Shown here piece by piece: positions 26,840-34,968 of a stretch of 46,870 nucleotides of DNA (position 1 is the first letter of the stretch; every line of letters begins with the position of its first letter). The position numbers and the translations under genes are program-made. Under the pieces are notes generated by a model, which saw only the letters and a list, made by a program, of their open reading frames with translations, ran no database searches and had not been told where the DNA came from. The stretch covers positions 1-46,870 of the forward strand of contig HF996835.1 in NCBI GenBank assembly GCA_000432575.1. The letters are read 5' to 3'. The stretch comes from Clostridium sp. CAG:762 (GTDB lineage Bacteria > Bacillota_I > Bacilli_A > RF39 > UBA660).

Positions 26840-26855
26840 GTAATGCATTTTTATT
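26818..26855. terminator. Bidirectional terminator between the zinc-PLC-like gene and cwlD
   Basis: AATGTATTACTT pairs with AAGTAATGCATT (12 bp, one G-U), with T-rich tails on both strands. It overlaps the last codons of the plus-strand gene and the stop of cwlD. Confidence 0.85.
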
Positions 26856-27513
26856 TACTAAAATAATTTATCACCCCTAAAACTATATTCCTAGCAAGTA
26901 TTGCTTGATAATTACTATCCTTCAATTTATACCTATCATTACTATTAGTAATAAAACCACTTTCGATTAAAATACCAGGAACATTAATCTTATGATACAT
27001 AAAATAACCATTTTCCCGTTTTATTTCTCTAACAGTTTTTAAATTACTTTTCAATGTTTCATTCATAATCTCAGCCAAAATCTTATTATTAGGATTAATA
27101 TCATCATAAAATATTTGTAATCCACTCCATTTTGTCGAAGAATAAGCATTTAAATGGATAGAAATATACATATCACACTTACTCTCATTAATTAAATTAG
27201 CTCTTTTTAATAAATCACTTTGTTTTCTTTTCTTAGCATCAATAGAAGCCAAATCATAATCATCATCCCTAGTAAGTAAAACTACTGCTCCCATTTTTTC
27301 CAATTCAAATTGTAACTTCTTTACTATATCTAAATTTATATCTTTTTCATACACATTATCATATATAGCCCCAGGATCTTTACCACCGTGCCCAGCATCT
27401 AAATAAATTGTTTTACCTAAAAGAGGAAAATCATTTACATAAGCATTAACCTGATTAACCGAAAACAAAATAATTAAAAAAAGTATTAATAATGTTATCT
27501 TATATTTATTCAT
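26851..27513 (-). CDS. cwlD: CwlD-like N-acetylmuramoyl-L-alanine amidase
   Basis: A 220-residue secreted or anchored amidase_3 enzyme: a signal segment (residues 5-24), then YLDAGHGGKDPGA (zinc His), YEKDIN (Glu), SIHLNAYSS (His) and ILIESGFITN (catalytic Glu). It cleaves the amide between MurNAc and the stem peptide; in spore formers CwlD prepares cortex muramic lactam. spoIVA at 37.6 kb fits, although a vegetative role is possible. The ATG at 27513 has GGTGGAG six bases upstream. The 5' 126 bases are duplicated as a fragment at 29124-29249. Confidence 0.87.
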   Translation of the reverse strand: MNKYKITLLILFLIILFSVNQVNAYVNDFPLLGKTIYLDAGHGGKDPGAIYDNVYEKDINLDIVKKLQFELEKMGAVVLLTRDDDYDLASIDAKKRKQSDLLKRANLINESKCDMYISIHLNAYSSTKWSGLQIFYDDINPNNKILAEIMNETLKSNLKTVREIKRENGYFMYHKINVPGILIESGFITNSNDRYKLKDSNYQAILARNIVLGVINYFSK

Positions 27514-27578
27514 AACACTCCACCTAATAAATAATATGAAATAATTTATTAGATAACACACAATTTTATTTCTTTATG

Positions 27579-27594
27579 CTTTTGCTATACTGTT
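27579..27594 (+). repeat. Copy 3 of the dispersed 16-bp repeat, with adjacent hairpin
   Basis: CTTTTGCTATACTGTT, immediately followed by TATAGTT, 5-base loop, AACTATA. It is in the UDG-cwlD gap and is carried by the segmental duplication. Confidence 0.6.
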
Positions 27595-27629
27595 ATAGTT
27601 CTAAAAACTATATCACAAAATAATTCGTT

Positions 27630-28217
27630 TTATTTATCATATAATACTTCATTTATTATTTTTCTTATTTGAAAAATTCTTTCTTTCATAAATTCAGGAT
27701 GATCCTTAAACCACTTTATATTAAGTGGCGATGGATGTGGTAATACAATAGCTAATTTCCCATTAATAAAATTGTTCTTAAAAATTAAATCATTAAAATT
27801 TTCATCAGGAAAAAATATCTTTGCTGATTTTGCCCCAACTATTATATAAAGCATATTATTTATGTATTCTAGCTCCCTTTTCACCCATGTTTCATAACAA
27901 ATTTTAGGAGGTATTCTGTCATTACCATTTTTATCTTTCCCAGGATAGCAATGTGCTAAAGAAGCAATATAAAAATTATCCAAATTATAAAATACCTCAT
28001 CTTCTATCATATACCATTCATACTTTAATTTTTCCCCGGATTTATCAGTAAATGGTTTTAACGTTTCATCAACCATGGCAGATGGTGCCTGACTTATTTG
28101 AACTATTTTGGAATTAACACTACCCCAAAAAATAGGATGAGGTTGAAAACCAAATCTCTCCTTACAAATTTCACATTTTTTTAAATTGTCTACTAAACTA
28201 TCAAAATTTTCTTTCAT
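27630..28217 (-). CDS. Uracil-DNA glycosylase family protein
   Basis: A 195-residue protein similar to the Fe-S uracil-DNA glycosylase families (4/5-like). It has CEICKERFG near the N-terminus, SQAPSAMVDETLKPFTDKSG as the phosphate/uracil-binding motif I, AHCYPGKDK, KICYETW, and LPHPSPLNIKWF as motif II. Four Cys in the usual order suggest a 4Fe-4S cluster. It should excise uracil, or act as a related glycosylase; activity is not proven. I prefer the ATG at 28217 with GGAGAG 12 bases upstream over an upstream TTG. It lies inside the duplicated segment; a deleted copy lies at 29367-29541. Confidence 0.85.
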   Translation of the reverse strand: MKENFDSLVDNLKKCEICKERFGFQPHPIFWGSVNSKIVQISQAPSAMVDETLKPFTDKSGEKLKYEWYMIEDEVFYNLDNFYIASLAHCYPGKDKNGNDRIPPKICYETWVKRELEYINNMLYIIVGAKSAKIFFPDENFNDLIFKNNFINGKLAIVLPHPSPLNIKWFKDHPEFMKERIFQIRKIINEVLYDK

Positions 28218-28315
28218 ATTTTTTACTAACTCTCCATCAATCAAAATATTTTTTATTGACTTTAAAACAAATTCCTTATAACCATAATAGTAAAAGTCAA
28301 AAATAAATAAAAAAA

Positions 28316-28442
28316 TTATAAATTTTTATTCTTATAACTAACAAAAGTATTTACTAAAAGCATTGCCACAGTCATTGGTCCTACCCCGCCAGGAACAGGT
28401 GTATACATATAAGATTTTCTTTTAGCATTTATTGATACATCA
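28316..28442 (-). pseudogene. folD 3' fragment (last 42 codons)
   Basis: Reads the same C-terminus as intact folD (AKRKSYMYTPVPGGVGPMTV onward) and ends at the same stop. It is fused in frame to the shifted tail of the Fic gene through the shared word GATGTATCA. It cannot make FolD. Confidence 0.9.
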
Positions 28443-28752
28443 TTACCAAACGATTCTATATGTTCTGTTAAGCAGAATAAATCTTGTTTAGCAATATTAC
28501 AATTTCTTATATCTCCAGCCATCTATAAACATCTTGAAATAAATATTTATGAATATCTTTTAAATATTTAAAATCAAAATTACCCTTTAATGGTTTTTCA
28601 TTTAATTCAAAAGTTCTTAAAGATACAAGTTCTCTTTCAGCATTAAATAAATCTTCATCATTAGTAATATTTAATTTATTAATTAAAACATCAGTTCCTT
28701 TATAACAATAATCAGCAGTTTTTTCATAAATATATTTGTATTTATTATCCAT
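28434..28752 (-). pseudogene. Truncated, frameshifted Fic-domain toxin
   Basis: The start is good (AGAGGAATTT before the ATG at 28752, overlapping the antitoxin by eight bases). The N-terminal Fic fold is clear: DYCYKGTDVLINKLNI, ELNEKPLKGNFDFKYLKDIH, KYLFQDVYRW. The frame then ends at LEI; one lost G (TGGCTGG for TGGGCTGG) would restore RWAGDIRNCNIAKQDLFCL. After HIESFGNDV the gene breaks into the folD fragment. The catalytic HPFxxGNGR motif, which lies further downstream in Fic enzymes, is absent, so AMP transfer is not possible. Confidence 0.87.
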
Positions 28753-28936
28753 AAATTCCTCTATACTTTTCTATAACTTTTCTGCGTTCTATTTCAGTTG
28801 TAGATTTGCCAATTATACAATTATAGAGCTTTTGTTTTAATTCTTTAGTTAATGGCATACCTTCTTGTGCCATAGCACCATCAACTTTTTTGATTTTTTC
28901 TTGTATTTCTTTTTCAGTTTGCTTTTTATTATTCAT
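28745..28936 (-). CDS. VbhA-like antitoxin of a Fic toxin
   Basis: A 63-residue helical protein. The pattern DGAMAQEGMPLTKELKQKL then IIGKSTTEIERRKVIEKY matches the VbhA-family antitoxin, whose inhibitory helix carries S/TxxxE(G/N); here it reads AMAQEG, keeping Glu-Gly but with Ala in place of Ser/Thr. In VbhA/VbhT pairs this Glu blocks ATP in the Fic active site. The ATG at 28936 has AAGTGAT upstream. The gene looks intact although its toxin is broken, so it may be an orphan decaying more slowly. Confidence 0.78.
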   Translation of the reverse strand: MNNKKQTEKEIQEKIKKVDGAMAQEGMPLTKELKQKLYNCIIGKSTTEIERRKVIEKYRGIYG

Positions 28937-28975
28937 TAAAATCACTTACTTTCTCAAGTTTTTTTCGATATATCT

Positions 28976-28986
28976 ATTATACCACA
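28976..28986 (-). promoter_or_regulatory. Extended -10 promoter for the antitoxin gene
   Basis: TGGTATAAT on the minus strand, about 40 bases before the antitoxin start. Confidence 0.6.
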
Positions 28987-29019
28987 GATTGCTTAATATA
29001 TCATTAGTTTTAGCATAAT

Positions 29020-29043
29020 AAAAATACTTTCGTTAAAAAGTAT
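29020..29043 (-). terminator. Hairpin terminator upstream of the antitoxin promoter
   Basis: ATACTTT, 6-base loop, AAAGTAT, followed on the minus strand by T4-5. It would isolate the toxin/antitoxin unit from the cwlD fragment. Confidence 0.65.
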
Positions 29044-29120
29044 CTTATTTTGTTTATTATTAAATTATATAGATTATTATTTGTAACAACTAGTTCATTT
29101 ACATTGGGTTTATTCGTACT

Positions 29121-29249
29121 TTAGTGCCCAGCATCTAAATAAATTATTTTACCTAAAAGAGGAAAATCATTTACATAAGCATTAACCTGATTAACCGAAA
29201 ACAAAATAATTAAAAAAAGTATTAATAATGTTATCTTATATTTATTCAT
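29121..29249 (-). pseudogene. cwlD 5' fragment (signal peptide and first strand)
   Basis: Starts MNKYKITLLILFLI like intact cwlD and stops at YLDAGH, because TAA follows directly at the junction with unrelated DNA. Its ribosome site is altered from GGTGGAG to GGTGAAG. It has only the first zinc His and no catalytic core. Confidence 0.88.
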
Positions 29250-29314
29250 AACACTTCACCTAATAAATAATATGAAATAATTTATTAGATAACACACAAT
29301 TTTATTTCTTTATG

Positions 29315-29330
29315 CTTTTGCTACGCTGTT
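29315..29330 (+). repeat. Copy 4 of the dispersed 16-bp repeat
   Basis: CTTTTGCTACGCTGTT with the same adjacent hairpin as copy 3. It was carried here by the duplication. Confidence 0.6.
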
Positions 29331-29366
29331 ATAGTTCTAAAAACTATATAAGAAAAATAATTCGTT

Positions 29367-29541
29367 TTATATATCATATAATATCTCATTTATTATTTTT
29401 CTTATTTGCAAAATTCTTTCTTTCATAAATTCAGGATAATCCTTAAACCACTTTATATTAAGTGGAGATGGATGAGGTAATACAATAGCTAATTTCACAT
29501 TTTTTTAAATTGTCTACTAAACTATCAAAATCTTCTTTCAT
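29367..29541 (-). pseudogene. UDG copy with internal deletion
   Basis: 5' and 3' ends of the UDG gene at 27630-28217 joined at AATTTC (29491-29496). The intact gene has AATTTC at both deletion edges (27754 and 28167), so 413 bases were lost by recombination at a 6-bp microhomology. The deletion is not a multiple of three and removes most of the enzyme core. Confidence 0.88.
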
Positions 29542-29640
29542 ATTTTTTTATTAACTCTCCATCAATCAAAATATTTTTTATCAACTTTAAAACAAATTCA
29601 TTATAACCATAATAGTAAAAGTCAAAAATGAATAAAAGAA

Positions 29641-30468
29641 TTATAAATTTTTATTCTTATAACTAACAAAAGTATTTACTAAAAGCATTGCCACAGTCAT
29701 TGGTCCTACCCCGCCAGGAACAGGTGTATACATATAAGATTTTCTTTTAGCATTTGTTGATACATCACCACATATTTTCCCATTCACTTTATTAATACCA
29801 ACATCTATAATAATTACTCCATCTTTAACCATATTTGCCCTAATTAAATTTTTCTTTCCCACCGCAACAATTAAAATATCAGCACTCCTTGTATAATCCC
29901 CCAAATTCTTTGTTTTACAGTGGCATATTGTAACCGTAGCATCTTTTTTCAAACATTCTTGCAATATTGGTTTTCCAACTAAATTACTTCTTTCTACAAC
30001 AACCACATGCTTACCTTTAAGTTTTATTTTATAAAAATTAAGCAAATACATAATTCCTTTAGGAGTACAAGGAATAAATCCATCACTACCATTTATTACA
30101 TGACCAACATTAATATCAGTTAAACCATCAACATCTTTTAAATAACTAATATTATTTACAATATTTCTCACATTATACATATCAGGAAGCGGTAACTGGC
30201 AAATAATTCCATCAACAGTACTATCATTATTTAACTCATTTATCTTATCAACAATTTCCTTCTCACATCTCCCCTCCTCATAGGGGTAATGTCTAAAATT
30301 CATACCTATATACTTACAAGCGTTTTCTTTATTTCTAATATATATACTACTAGCATCATTATTACCCACACTAATAACACACAAACAAGGTTTATTATTA
30401 CATAATTCTATTTCACCCTTCAATTTATCCTTAATTTCTAAACTTATTTTTTTACCATCCATAATCAT
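29641..30468 (-). CDS. folD: Methylene-THF dehydrogenase/cyclohydrolase
   Basis: A 275-residue bifunctional enzyme interconverting methylene-, methenyl- and 10-formyl-tetrahydrofolate. SIYIRNKENACKYIGM (catalytic Tyr/Lys), ICQLPLPDMYN, VVVERSNLVGKPI for NADP binding (usual GRS, here ERS) and TPVPGGVGPMTVAMLL are seen. The ATG at 30468 has GTGGTG six bases upstream; 15 in-frame codons before it lack a site. Copy of record: the other folD sequence in the window is only a fragment. Confidence 0.95.
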   Translation of the reverse strand: MIMDGKKISLEIKDKLKGEIELCNNKPCLCVISVGNNDASSIYIRNKENACKYIGMNFRHYPYEEGRCEKEIVDKINELNNDSTVDGIICQLPLPDMYNVRNIVNNISYLKDVDGLTDINVGHVINGSDGFIPCTPKGIMYLLNFYKIKLKGKHVVVVERSNLVGKPILQECLKKDATVTICHCKTKNLGDYTRSADILIVAVGKKNLIRANMVKDGVIIIDVGINKVNGKICGDVSTNAKRKSYMYTPVPGGVGPMTVAMLLVNTFVSYKNKNL

Positions 30469-30509
30469 TTCAATCACCACACATAATATACTAAAAAAGA
30501 AACAAAAAA

Positions 30510-30641
30510 TCAATTAGTTTCATTTTTTCTACTCGTTTTTGATACCAAATTAATAGGTAATTTCATTTTCATAAGCACAACATCATTAATCATATCGTTA
30601 ACCATTTCATCAAATAAGAACTCCTTAAACACACAAATCAT
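30510..30641 (-). CDS. Possible 43-residue small protein upstream of folD
   Basis: Reads MICVFKEFLFDEMVNDMIND and continues to KTSRKNETN. AGGAG directly abuts the ATG, which is too close; an in-frame ATG 12 codons in has AAGGAG about 15 bases upstream. No homologue is recognised. It ends 41 bases before the folD start. It may be a gene fragment or chance. Confidence 0.25.
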   Translation of the reverse strand: MICVFKEFLFDEMVNDMINDVVLMKMKLPINLVSKTSRKNETN

Positions 30642-30763
30642 CTCCTAACAAACTAATATTACCACTTTTTAAAACATAAAACATCAACTTCGACAAATAA
30701 TCTAATATTTAGAACCAATACTGAATATCATAATGTATTTTATCACAAACTTTTTTCAAAATA

Positions 30764-30792
30764 TGGACTTTATCTCATATTTTTGATATAAT
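30764..30792 (+). promoter_or_regulatory. Promoter of recU-PBP
   Basis: TGGACT, 17 bases, TATAAT with an extended TGA upstream, then GGTGAT and the ATG at 30810. Confidence 0.75.
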
Positions 30793-30809
30793 TTTTATGG
30801 TGATACAAA

Positions 30810-31361
30810 ATGCATACTATGAATTATACAAAACAAAAAAATAATTACATTAACTATGCTAACCGTGGTATGCAACTAGAAAATGATATCAACGAAACAA
30901 ATCTATATTATAAGAACTTTGATATTGCCTTAATCTACAAAAAACCAACACCAATCAAAGTTATTAAAATGGAATACCCTTACAAAATAAAAGAAGGAAT
31001 ATTTGAAACGCCATCTACCCTAGATTATAATGGTATATATAAAGGAAGATATCTAGACTTTGATGCCAAAGAAACTAATAGCAAAACCAGTTTCCCTCTA
31101 TCAAATATTCATAAGCACCAAATAGAACATATAAAAAAAGTTATATTTCATCAAGGTATTTCATTTATTATAGTAAGTTTCACATCACTAAATGAAATTT
31201 ATCTATTATTTGGAAAAGACTTATTAGATTTTATAAATAATAACAAAAGAAAATCTATACCACATAGTTACTTCAAAGAAAAAGGACATCTAATTACCTT
31301 AAAATATGCCCCAAGAATTGATTATTTAAAAGTAATAGATAAATATATGGAGGTAAAATGA
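30810..31361 (+). CDS. recU: Holliday junction resolvase RecU
   Basis: A 183-residue endonuclease of the Bacillota that cuts four-way junctions. NYANRGMQLENDINETN, the catalytic stretch TLDYNGIYKGRYLDFDAKET (Asp and Glu-x-Lys type residues) and KHQIEHIKKVIFHQGISFII are family landmarks. Slightly short (about 200 usual). It overlaps the PBP gene by four bases (ATGA), the recU-ponA pairing conserved in Bacilli; an ATG three codons in is an alternative start. Confidence 0.95.
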   Translation: MHTMNYTKQKNNYINYANRGMQLENDINETNLYYKNFDIALIYKKPTPIKVIKMEYPYKIKEGIFETPSTLDYNGIYKGRYLDFDAKETNSKTSFPLSNIHKHQIEHIKKVIFHQGISFIIVSFTSLNEIYLLFGKDLLDFINNNKRKSIPHSYFKEKGHLITLKYAPRIDYLKVIDKYMEVK

Positions 31362-34336
31362 AAAACTATATTGATAAAATTAAAAATACATTTATTAAAA
31401 CAAAAGATTATCTTATTGCCAAGATAAAAGCATTACAAACTAAAGACTATATCATCATCAGTGCTTATTTAATACTAAGTATAGCCTCATTTATATTGCT
31501 TAAAAATTTTAGATTAATAATACTATTTACAATAATAATCTTAGTATATTACATTGGAGGATATTTTATGAAAAAAAAGAATAAAAACAAAAAAGAAAAT
31601 AAGAAAAAATCCAATATTTGGAAAAAAATATTAATTATCTGTTTGTTTCTAGCAATATTCGCAATTATTGCATTTGGACTCTTTTGTGCTTATATTGTTC
31701 TTACCACAGAAACATTTAATCCCAATAAACTAACTTCTCGTGAATCAAGTATCATATATGACAAAGAAGGTAATGAAATATACACTTTAAGTAACAATCA
31801 AAATGATGATGTAGAAAAAAGAATTAAAATTACGTATGATGATTTACCTCAAGTTTTAATAGATGCTCTTATTGCTACAGAAGACTCAAGATTCTTTCAA
31901 CATAAAGGTGTTGACCTTGCTCGTTTCCTAAAAGCATCCATTCTACAAGTACTTGGTCATGATGCTGGAGGAGCCTCAACCTTAACCATGCAAGTATCTA
32001 AAAATAGTTTTACCAATACAACAAGCACTGGTATAAAAGGTATTATTAGAAAATTTAGAGATATTTATATATCAGTATTTCAAATAGAAAAGAAATATAC
32101 TAAAGAAGAAATAATAGAATTTTACTTTAACAATAACCTTCTTGGAGGAATTAACTTTGGTGTTGAACAAGCAAGTGAATATTACTTTGGAAAAAGTGCC
32201 AGTGAACTTACCCTAGCCGAGGCCTCTCTCCTTGTAGGCATGTATCAATCTCCTAATACTTATAATCCTTATAATCACCCTGAAGCAGCGACAAAAAGAA
32301 GAAAAACTGTTTTAAAACTAATGGTAAGACACGGTTATATTACCGAAGAAGAAGCGGCTATTGCTAATGCAATACCAGTAGAAAGTCTTGTTGTTAGAGA
32401 CAGTGAAAATCAATCTTCAACCATACCATATCAAGGATACATAAACATGGTCATCGAAGAAGCCCAAAAAATTACAGGCAAAGATCCTAATACTACCCCA
32501 ATGAAAATATACACTGCCTTAAATACTAATATGCAACAAACAATTGATGATATAATGTCAGGCAAAATATATACTTGGGATACCGAAAAAGTACAATCTG
32601 GTATTGCCATTGTCGATGTTAACACAGGTGAAATTGTCGCGGTAGGAGCAGGAAGAAACAAAGGACCACGTGATTACAACTTAGCCACAACCGCAAGAAG
32701 AATGCCTGGTTCAACTGCAAAACCTCTATTTGACTATGGACCAGCTATTGAATATGAAAACTATTCAACATATACATTATTTAACGATGAACCATGGACA
32801 TATAGTAATGGAGTTAGTGTTGGAAACTGGGATGGAAAATATAAAGGTCTAATGACAATGAAATATGCTCTAAGCGTATCAAGAAATATACCAGCCCTAA
32901 AAACATTCCAACAATTAAAAAATAAAGACATTCTAAACTTTGTAACCAATTTAGGCATCAAACCAGAAATAGAAAATGGCTCCATCCACGAAGCCCATGC
33001 TATTGGAGGATTCACTGGAGTTACGCCTCTCGAACTAGCCACAGCCTATGCATCATTTTCTAACGGTGGTTACCACATTCAATCACACAGTATCAAAAAA
33101 ATAGAATACATCGAAACTAAAGAAATAAAAGAATTTAAATACAAAAAAACAAGAGTCATGGCCGATTCTACCGCCTACTTAATAACAAATATGTTAGAAT
33201 ACGCTGTTAATTATCAATTTAACGGAGGAGCTAAAGTATCAGGCATGGCCGTTGCCGCCAAAACAGGTACAACTAACTATAGTGATGCAGATATTAAAAG
33301 ATTGGGTCTAAGCAAAACAGCCATTCCAGATTTATGGACCGTAGCTTATACCCCTGAATATTCAATCGCGGTATGGTATGGTTATGAAAAAGCCGACTCA
33401 GAAAATCATTTAAAAAACAGTAACAACACACCAAAAGACAAAATAATGAAAACAGTTATGACAGCCATTCCAAAAACAGGATCTAAATTCAACATTCCAT
33501 CAAGCGTCGTTAAAAGCAAAGTAGAAATGGGAACATGGCCAGCTCAACTACCAAGTGATTATACCCCAAGTGCCTTCATTACTGAAGAATGGTTTGTAAA
33601 AGGAACAGAACCAACCGAAGTATCGGAAAGATTTGCTAAACTAGATGATGTAAAATCACTAGAAGCCAAATATAGCAAAACTAACAACACCATAAAACTA
33701 ACATGGAACCACACAACTCCAAACATTCTTTCCTCTTCATACTTAACTTCATATTTTAATCAAAACGTCTTTGGTAATGAATCCGCTAAATACTTACAAG
33801 AACGCCTAGATTATAATGCTGGTACACTAGGACCACTAAAATATCACATCTACTTAAAAGATGGCAACAATTTAAAAGAAGTAGCTTCAACTACTAATAA
33901 AGAATACACCTACAAAATATCTATAAACGATACAAATAATCTTACATTCGTAGTTAAAGTTGAATATGAATATTTTAAAAGCAATGCCTCAAATGGTGTA
34001 ACTAAAGAAATAAAAATTGATTCATCATCTATAACAGAAGAAGACAGTGTCGTTATGAAACTTATCGGAGACGAAATAGTTAACATCAAAAAAGGTGAAA
34101 TATACAAAGAACCAAATCCAGGTATCAGTATCACCGAAGATAATATTAGCATATATAACATATGCACCATAAATATTACTGTTCAAACCAACAATAAAAC
34201 TAAATCAGTGGCAAACAGTACAGAAGTAAGCAATTATATAAACGAAGCCGAAGTAGGAACCCATTATATTAAATATACTGTTAAATATGATGGAAAAACC
34301 TATACCAAAACAAGAACAATAAACATAACTGAATAA
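31358..34336 (+). CDS. Class A penicillin-binding protein (transglycosylase/transpeptidase)
   Basis: A 992-residue bifunctional wall synthase. Membrane helices lie at about 30-48, 50-68 and 90-113. The GT51 domain has ALIATEDSRFFQHKGVD and GGASTLTMQVSKN; the transpeptidase has GSTAKP (active Ser), SRN and AAKTGTTN (KTG). A beta-rich extension of about 250 residues follows. It is PonA-like by context. The first ATG has GGAGGTAAA; a second in-frame ATG at 31568 also has GGAGG seven bases upstream and would yield a 922-residue form with the single classical anchor, close to the usual length. Either or both may be used. Confidence 0.95.
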   Translation: MKNYIDKIKNTFIKTKDYLIAKIKALQTKDYIIISAYLILSIASFILLKNFRLIILFTIIILVYYIGGYFMKKKNKNKKENKKKSNIWKKILIICLFLAIFAIIAFGLFCAYIVLTTETFNPNKLTSRESSIIYDKEGNEIYTLSNNQNDDVEKRIKITYDDLPQVLIDALIATEDSRFFQHKGVDLARFLKASILQVLGHDAGGASTLTMQVSKNSFTNTTSTGIKGIIRKFRDIYISVFQIEKKYTKEEIIEFYFNNNLLGGINFGVEQASEYYFGKSASELTLAEASLLVGMYQSPNTYNPYNHPEAATKRRKTVLKLMVRHGYITEEEAAIANAIPVESLVVRDSENQSSTIPYQGYINMVIEEAQKITGKDPNTTPMKIYTALNTNMQQTIDDIMSGKIYTWDTEKVQSGIAIVDVNTGEIVAVGAGRNKGPRDYNLATTARRMPGSTAKPLFDYGPAIEYENYSTYTLFNDEPWTYSNGVSVGNWDGKYKGLMTMKYALSVSRNIPALKTFQQLKNKDILNFVTNLGIKPEIENGSIHEAHAIGGFTGVTPLELATAYASFSNGGYHIQSHSIKKIEYIETKEIKEFKYKKTRVMADSTAYLITNMLEYAVNYQFNGGAKVSGMAVAAKTGTTNYSDADIKRLGLSKTAIPDLWTVAYTPEYSIAVWYGYEKADSENHLKNSNNTPKDKIMKTVMTAIPKTGSKFNIPSSVVKSKVEMGTWPAQLPSDYTPSAFITEEWFVKGTEPTEVSERFAKLDDVKSLEAKYSKTNNTIKLTWNHTTPNILSSSYLTSYFNQNVFGNESAKYLQERLDYNAGTLGPLKYHIYLKDGNNLKEVASTTNKEYTYKISINDTNNLTFVVKVEYEYFKSNASNGVTKEIKIDSSSITEEDSVVMKLIGDEIVNIKKGEIYKEPNPGISITEDNISIYNICTINITVQTNNKTKSVANSTEVSNYINEAEVGTHYIKYTVKYDGKTYTKTRTINITE

Positions 34337-34360
34337 AACAGGTATTATTTACCTGTTTTT
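34335..34360. terminator. Bidirectional terminator between the PBP gene and nth
   Basis: AAAACAGGTA, 5-base loop, TACCTGTTTT with T-rich tails both ways. It overlaps the stop of nth and abuts that of the PBP. Confidence 0.88.
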
Positions 34361-34968
34361 CTTTTATAATTACAAAATTCTTTTATCTTACATTCACTAC
34401 ATAAAGGAATAATTGCCTTACACTTATATCTACCAAACAAAACCAATTGATGATGTGTACGATTCCATCTTTCACGTGGAACCTTTTTCATTAATTTTCT
34501 CTCAACATCCAAAACACTATCCTTACTATTACTAATTCCTAATCTTTCGCTCACCCTTTTTACATGAGTATCTACAGCCATCGCTGGTTCATCAAACAAA
34601 GTAGCCAAAACTACATTAGAAGTCTTATGGCCAACCCCCTTAATCCCTTCCAGGAATTTTCTGTCATTTGGCACATAACCTCCATATTCATATATACTCT
34701 TAACTATTTCCTTAACAAACAAAGCCTTCTTACGATAAGTTCCTATCTCTCTAATAATATCTTCAATATCATTTATATCAGCATTCATTAATTTTTCCAA
34801 ACTATCATACTTTTCAAACAAAACAGAAGTAACCTTATTAACTTTTTTATCAGTAGTTTGAGCACTAAGTGAAACTGCAATTAAAAACTCATAATCCTTA
34901 TTATAATTAAGCTCACACTTAGCATCAGGAAATAAATAATCTAAATAATCATAAATATTCTCATTCAT
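34345..34968 (-). CDS. nth: Endonuclease III
   Basis: A 207-residue base-excision glycosylase/lyase for oxidised pyrimidines. The helix-hairpin-helix motif GIKGVGHKTSNVVL holds the catalytic Lys, and VDTHVKRVSERLG holds the catalytic Asp. The C-terminal 4Fe-4S ligands follow the C-x6-C-x2-C-x5-C rule (CKAIIPLCSECKIKEFC). It overlaps dnaD by eight bases; dnaD-nth order is as in Bacillus. Confidence 0.96.
   Translation of the reverse strand: MNENIYDYLDYLFPDAKCELNYNKDYEFLIAVSLSAQTTDKKVNKVTSVLFEKYDSLEKLMNADINDIEDIIREIGTYRKKALFVKEIVKSIYEYGGYVPNDRKFLEGIKGVGHKTSNVVLATLFDEPAMAVDTHVKRVSERLGISNSKDSVLDVERKLMKKVPRERWNRTHHQLVLFGRYKCKAIIPLCSECKIKEFCNYKRKTGK

Larger units (their letters stand above)
27388..28442. 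repeat. Copy A of a partial segmental duplication (cwlD 5' end, UDG, folD 3' end)
   Basis: Aligned by eye with 29124-29772. Copy A carries the intact UDG and cwlD and only the last 42 codons of folD. Apart from a 413-bp gap in copy B the two are nearly identical. Edges are GTGCCCAGC at the cwlD side and GATACATCA at the folD side. Confidence 0.9.
29124..29772. repeat. Copy B of the segmental duplication (cwlD fragment, deleted UDG, folD 3' end)
   Basis: Near-identical to 27388-28442 except for a 413-bp deletion in the UDG. The folD end continues into the intact gene. Confidence 0.9.
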
